From: JBBSDP01 sp038240605
Lineage (GTDB): Bacteria > Planctomycetota > Phycisphaerae > Tepidisphaerales > Tepidisphaeraceae
Assembly (NCBI GenBank): GCA_038240605.1
Contig: JBBSDP010000020.1
Coordinates: forward strand, 1 to 64,000
Direction: 5' to 3'
DNA length: 64,000 nucleotides
In this document: one piece after another, positions 62,891 to 64,000 of the stretch
Position numbering within the stretch: the stretch's first letter is position 1
How the letters are laid out: every line of letters begins with the position of its first letter
Translations under genes and position numbers: made by a program
The notes under the pieces: generated by a model
What the model saw: only the letters and a program-made list of their open reading frames with translations
Told to the model about the DNA's origin: nothing
Databases searched by the model: none

Positions 62891-63733
62891 TTAGTGGTTC
62901 TCAAGCGTCAAACGTTCACCTGCCCGAAGCACGCGAAATTGCTGCCCGAGCCGTTCGCATTCCGAAACAAACGCGTCCGGCGACGCAGTATTAAACTCGA
63001 ACATGTCGTAGTGACAGGGAATCGCCAGTCTCGCGCGGATCTCTTGCGCAAGGCTCGCCGCTTCCGACCCGTCGAGGTTGCCCGCAACGCGACGCTCCGG
63101 CGAGCGGCCGTTGATCGGGAGCAGCGCAACATCCAGCGAGAATTCCCGCAGCCGTTCGGCCATGCCGTCGTAGAGGACGGTATCGCCGCTGTGATAGATG
63201 CTCCATCCTCCGAGTCGAAAGACGTATCCCAGGAACCGGCAACGGCCCGCTTCATCGCGCTCGATGGTCTGGTGGGCGGCCGGAACCGCGGTGATCTCGA
63301 TCCGGCCGACCTGCCTGCGCTGCCCGTCATCAATGCCGATCGGTCGGGATGGATCAATCCCCAGACGCTGGGCCACGAAGGCACGGTTCGCTTCAGGAAT
63401 CAGGATCGGCAGGTTCGGATTGGCATCGAGCAGGGGCCGGAGCGTGTCGGCGTCGAGGTGGTCGGTGTGGTTGTGCGAGCTGGTGACAAGCGAAAGTCCG
63501 ACGAGCCGGCGCGGATCCACCACTCGGCGCGTCATGCGGACGTGAAGCTTGTCGGTGCTGGCGTATTTGTGCGTTAACGACTCCGACAGGTAGGGGTCGA
63601 TCAGAAGGCGGGCGCCATCGCAGGCGATGAGGAACCCGCTTTGTCCCAGCCACCAGAGGTGCAGGCCGGGACGCGACGCCGTGGCGGCTACGTCGGCGAG
63701 AAACACATTGTCGGACTGGAATGGCTCGATCAT
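62891..63733 (-). CDS. MBL-fold metal-dependent hydrolase, UlaG-like
   Basis: This 280-residue protein has the metallo-beta-lactamase motif HxHxDH as H87-N-H89-T-D91-H92 in SSHNHTDHLD. It is preceded by the family opening LHLWWLGQSGFLIACDGARL and followed by metal ligands in PAAHQTIE, YHSGDTVLYDG and PCHYDMFEFN. The pattern is that of the L-ascorbate-6-phosphate lactonase (UlaG)-like group, which includes other lactonases and phosphodiesterases. No ascorbate genes are nearby, so the substrate is open. It lies about 85 bases downstream of the MetE-like gene on the same strand. Confidence 0.9.
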   Translation of the reverse strand: MIEPFQSDNVFLADVAATASRPGLHLWWLGQSGFLIACDGARLLIDPYLSESLTHKYASTDKLHVRMTRRVVDPRRLVGLSLVTSSHNHTDHLDADTLRPLLDANPNLPILIPEANRAFVAQRLGIDPSRPIGIDDGQRRQVGRIEITAVPAAHQTIERDEAGRCRFLGYVFRLGGWSIYHSGDTVLYDGMAERLREFSLDVALLPINGRSPERRVAGNLDGSEAASLAQEIRARLAIPCHYDMFEFNTASPDAFVSECERLGQQFRVLRAGERLTLENH

Positions 63734-63771
63734 CTTGCGCCTGCGGCATTCCCGTGGGACGATCCGCCCCT

Positions 63772-63808
63772 CGCCCGTGGGCCGCGGTTTCCTCGTGTGG
63801 CACGGGCG
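63772..63808 (-). repeat. Short hairpin with the same core as the 56.3 kb inverted repeat
   Basis: CGCCCGTG (63772-63779) pairs with CACGGGCG (63801-63808) across a 21-base loop. It lies between the MetE-like and MBL genes, so it could also act as a weak terminator; no T-run follows. Confidence 0.45.
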
Positions 63809-63817
63809 CCTTCGCGC

Positions 63818-64000
63818 TCAGACCCGCAGCTCGCCGCGCACGTTCCGAACGCCTTCCACCATGTTTTTCAGTTTCTGTCGCGCGGCCCAGCGGGCAGTTT
63901 GGCTCAGGCCACAATCGGGGGCGAAGCTGAGGCGCTCGGCGGGAGCGAATTCCAGGCAGCGACGGACGCGATCGGCGACGTCGGCCGGCGATTCGATGTA
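63818..64000 (-). CDS. Cobalamin-independent methionine synthase (MetE)-like protein, C-terminal part
   Basis: Sixty residues are visible before TGA at 63820-63818; the gene continues beyond the right edge. The end reads PAERLSFAPDCGLSQTARWA, then AARQKLKNMV. The DCGL segment corresponds to the MetE zinc-cysteine region (DCGLKTR in classical MetE). The spacing and short tail fit the MetE C-terminal barrel or its short UROD/MetE-like relatives. Whether this is full MetE or a shorter methyltransferase cannot be decided from the visible part. Confidence 0.75.
   Translation of the reverse strand, partial: YIESPADVADRVRRCLEFAPAERLSFAPDCGLSQTARWAARQKLKNMVEGVRNVRGELRV

Overview
The window is GC-rich bacterial DNA packed with families that are common in Planctomycetota. 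These include prepilin-like proteins with a DUF1559-style C-terminus, a DUF1501 plus DUF1549/DUF1553 pair, a PVC-type dehydrogenase fused to HEAT repeats and a heme domain, a PEP-CTERM protein, DUF6807, and MoxR/DUF58/BatA/DUF4159 proteins. A Phycisphaerae-like (Tepidisphaera/Humisphaera-type) source is my guess; only the phylum is well supported. I ran no searches, so family names come from motif recognition.

Layout. (1) 1-804: a truncated RHS/YD-repeat fragment on the minus strand runs off the left edge and abuts a small lipoprotein. (2) 975-17263: a ten-gene plus-strand run of MoxR ATPase, DUF58, BatA-like, von Willebrand A (vWA) protein, DUF4175-like coiled-coil membrane protein, DUF4159, a tetraheme protein with a phosphoesterase-like front half, thioredoxin-HEAT, SIMPL protein and an unknown protein. 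(3) 17310-20132: a decaying stretch with a DUF3500 remnant, a truncated TPR/O-GlcNAc-transferase-like gene, a frameshifted and truncated sugar epimerase and the tail of its upstream neighbour, ending at tRNA-Arg(ACG). (4) 20450-25588: two tandem prepilin-like paralogues, a secreted unknown and an MFS transporter. (5) 25601-33922: a tight minus-strand operon of PEP-CTERM protein, DUF1549/DUF1553 cytochrome-like protein, DUF1501, ECF sigma factor, FecR-like protein and prepilin. (6) 34111-43453: DUF6807, a sigma-54 activator interrupted by one in-frame TAG, small membrane proteins, an OmpA lipoprotein, HisH, a radical SAM protein, a frameshifted secreted gene, a DUF2283 protein, a 56-residue zinc-ribbon protein and AMMECR1. 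(7) 43460-54582: a two-domain lipoprotein, a ResB-CcsA cytochrome c maturation fusion, a squalene-cyclase-like protein, a LysM protein and the conserved tgt-yajC-secDF group. (8) 54669-64000: a NitT/TauT-type ABC transporter, a 1254-residue PVC dehydrogenase/cytochrome, tRNA-Arg(CCT), HEAT and DUF2784 proteins, an MBL-fold hydrolase and the end of a MetE-like gene.

How the parts fit. The envelope is the recurring theme: Sec export (SecDF, YajC), cytochrome c maturation (ResB-CcsA) and at least three exported proteins with CxxCH heme motifs. Two blocks look most like coherent multi-protein systems. One is the MoxR-vWA block with its tetraheme and thioredoxin members. The other is the PEP-CTERM/DUF1501 operon, which carries its own sigma factor and FecR protein and in which two members share the same C-terminal-type module. 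Several genes are damaged by frameshifts, truncation or a stop codon, concentrated at 17.6-20.0 kb and at 35.6 and 41.0 kb.
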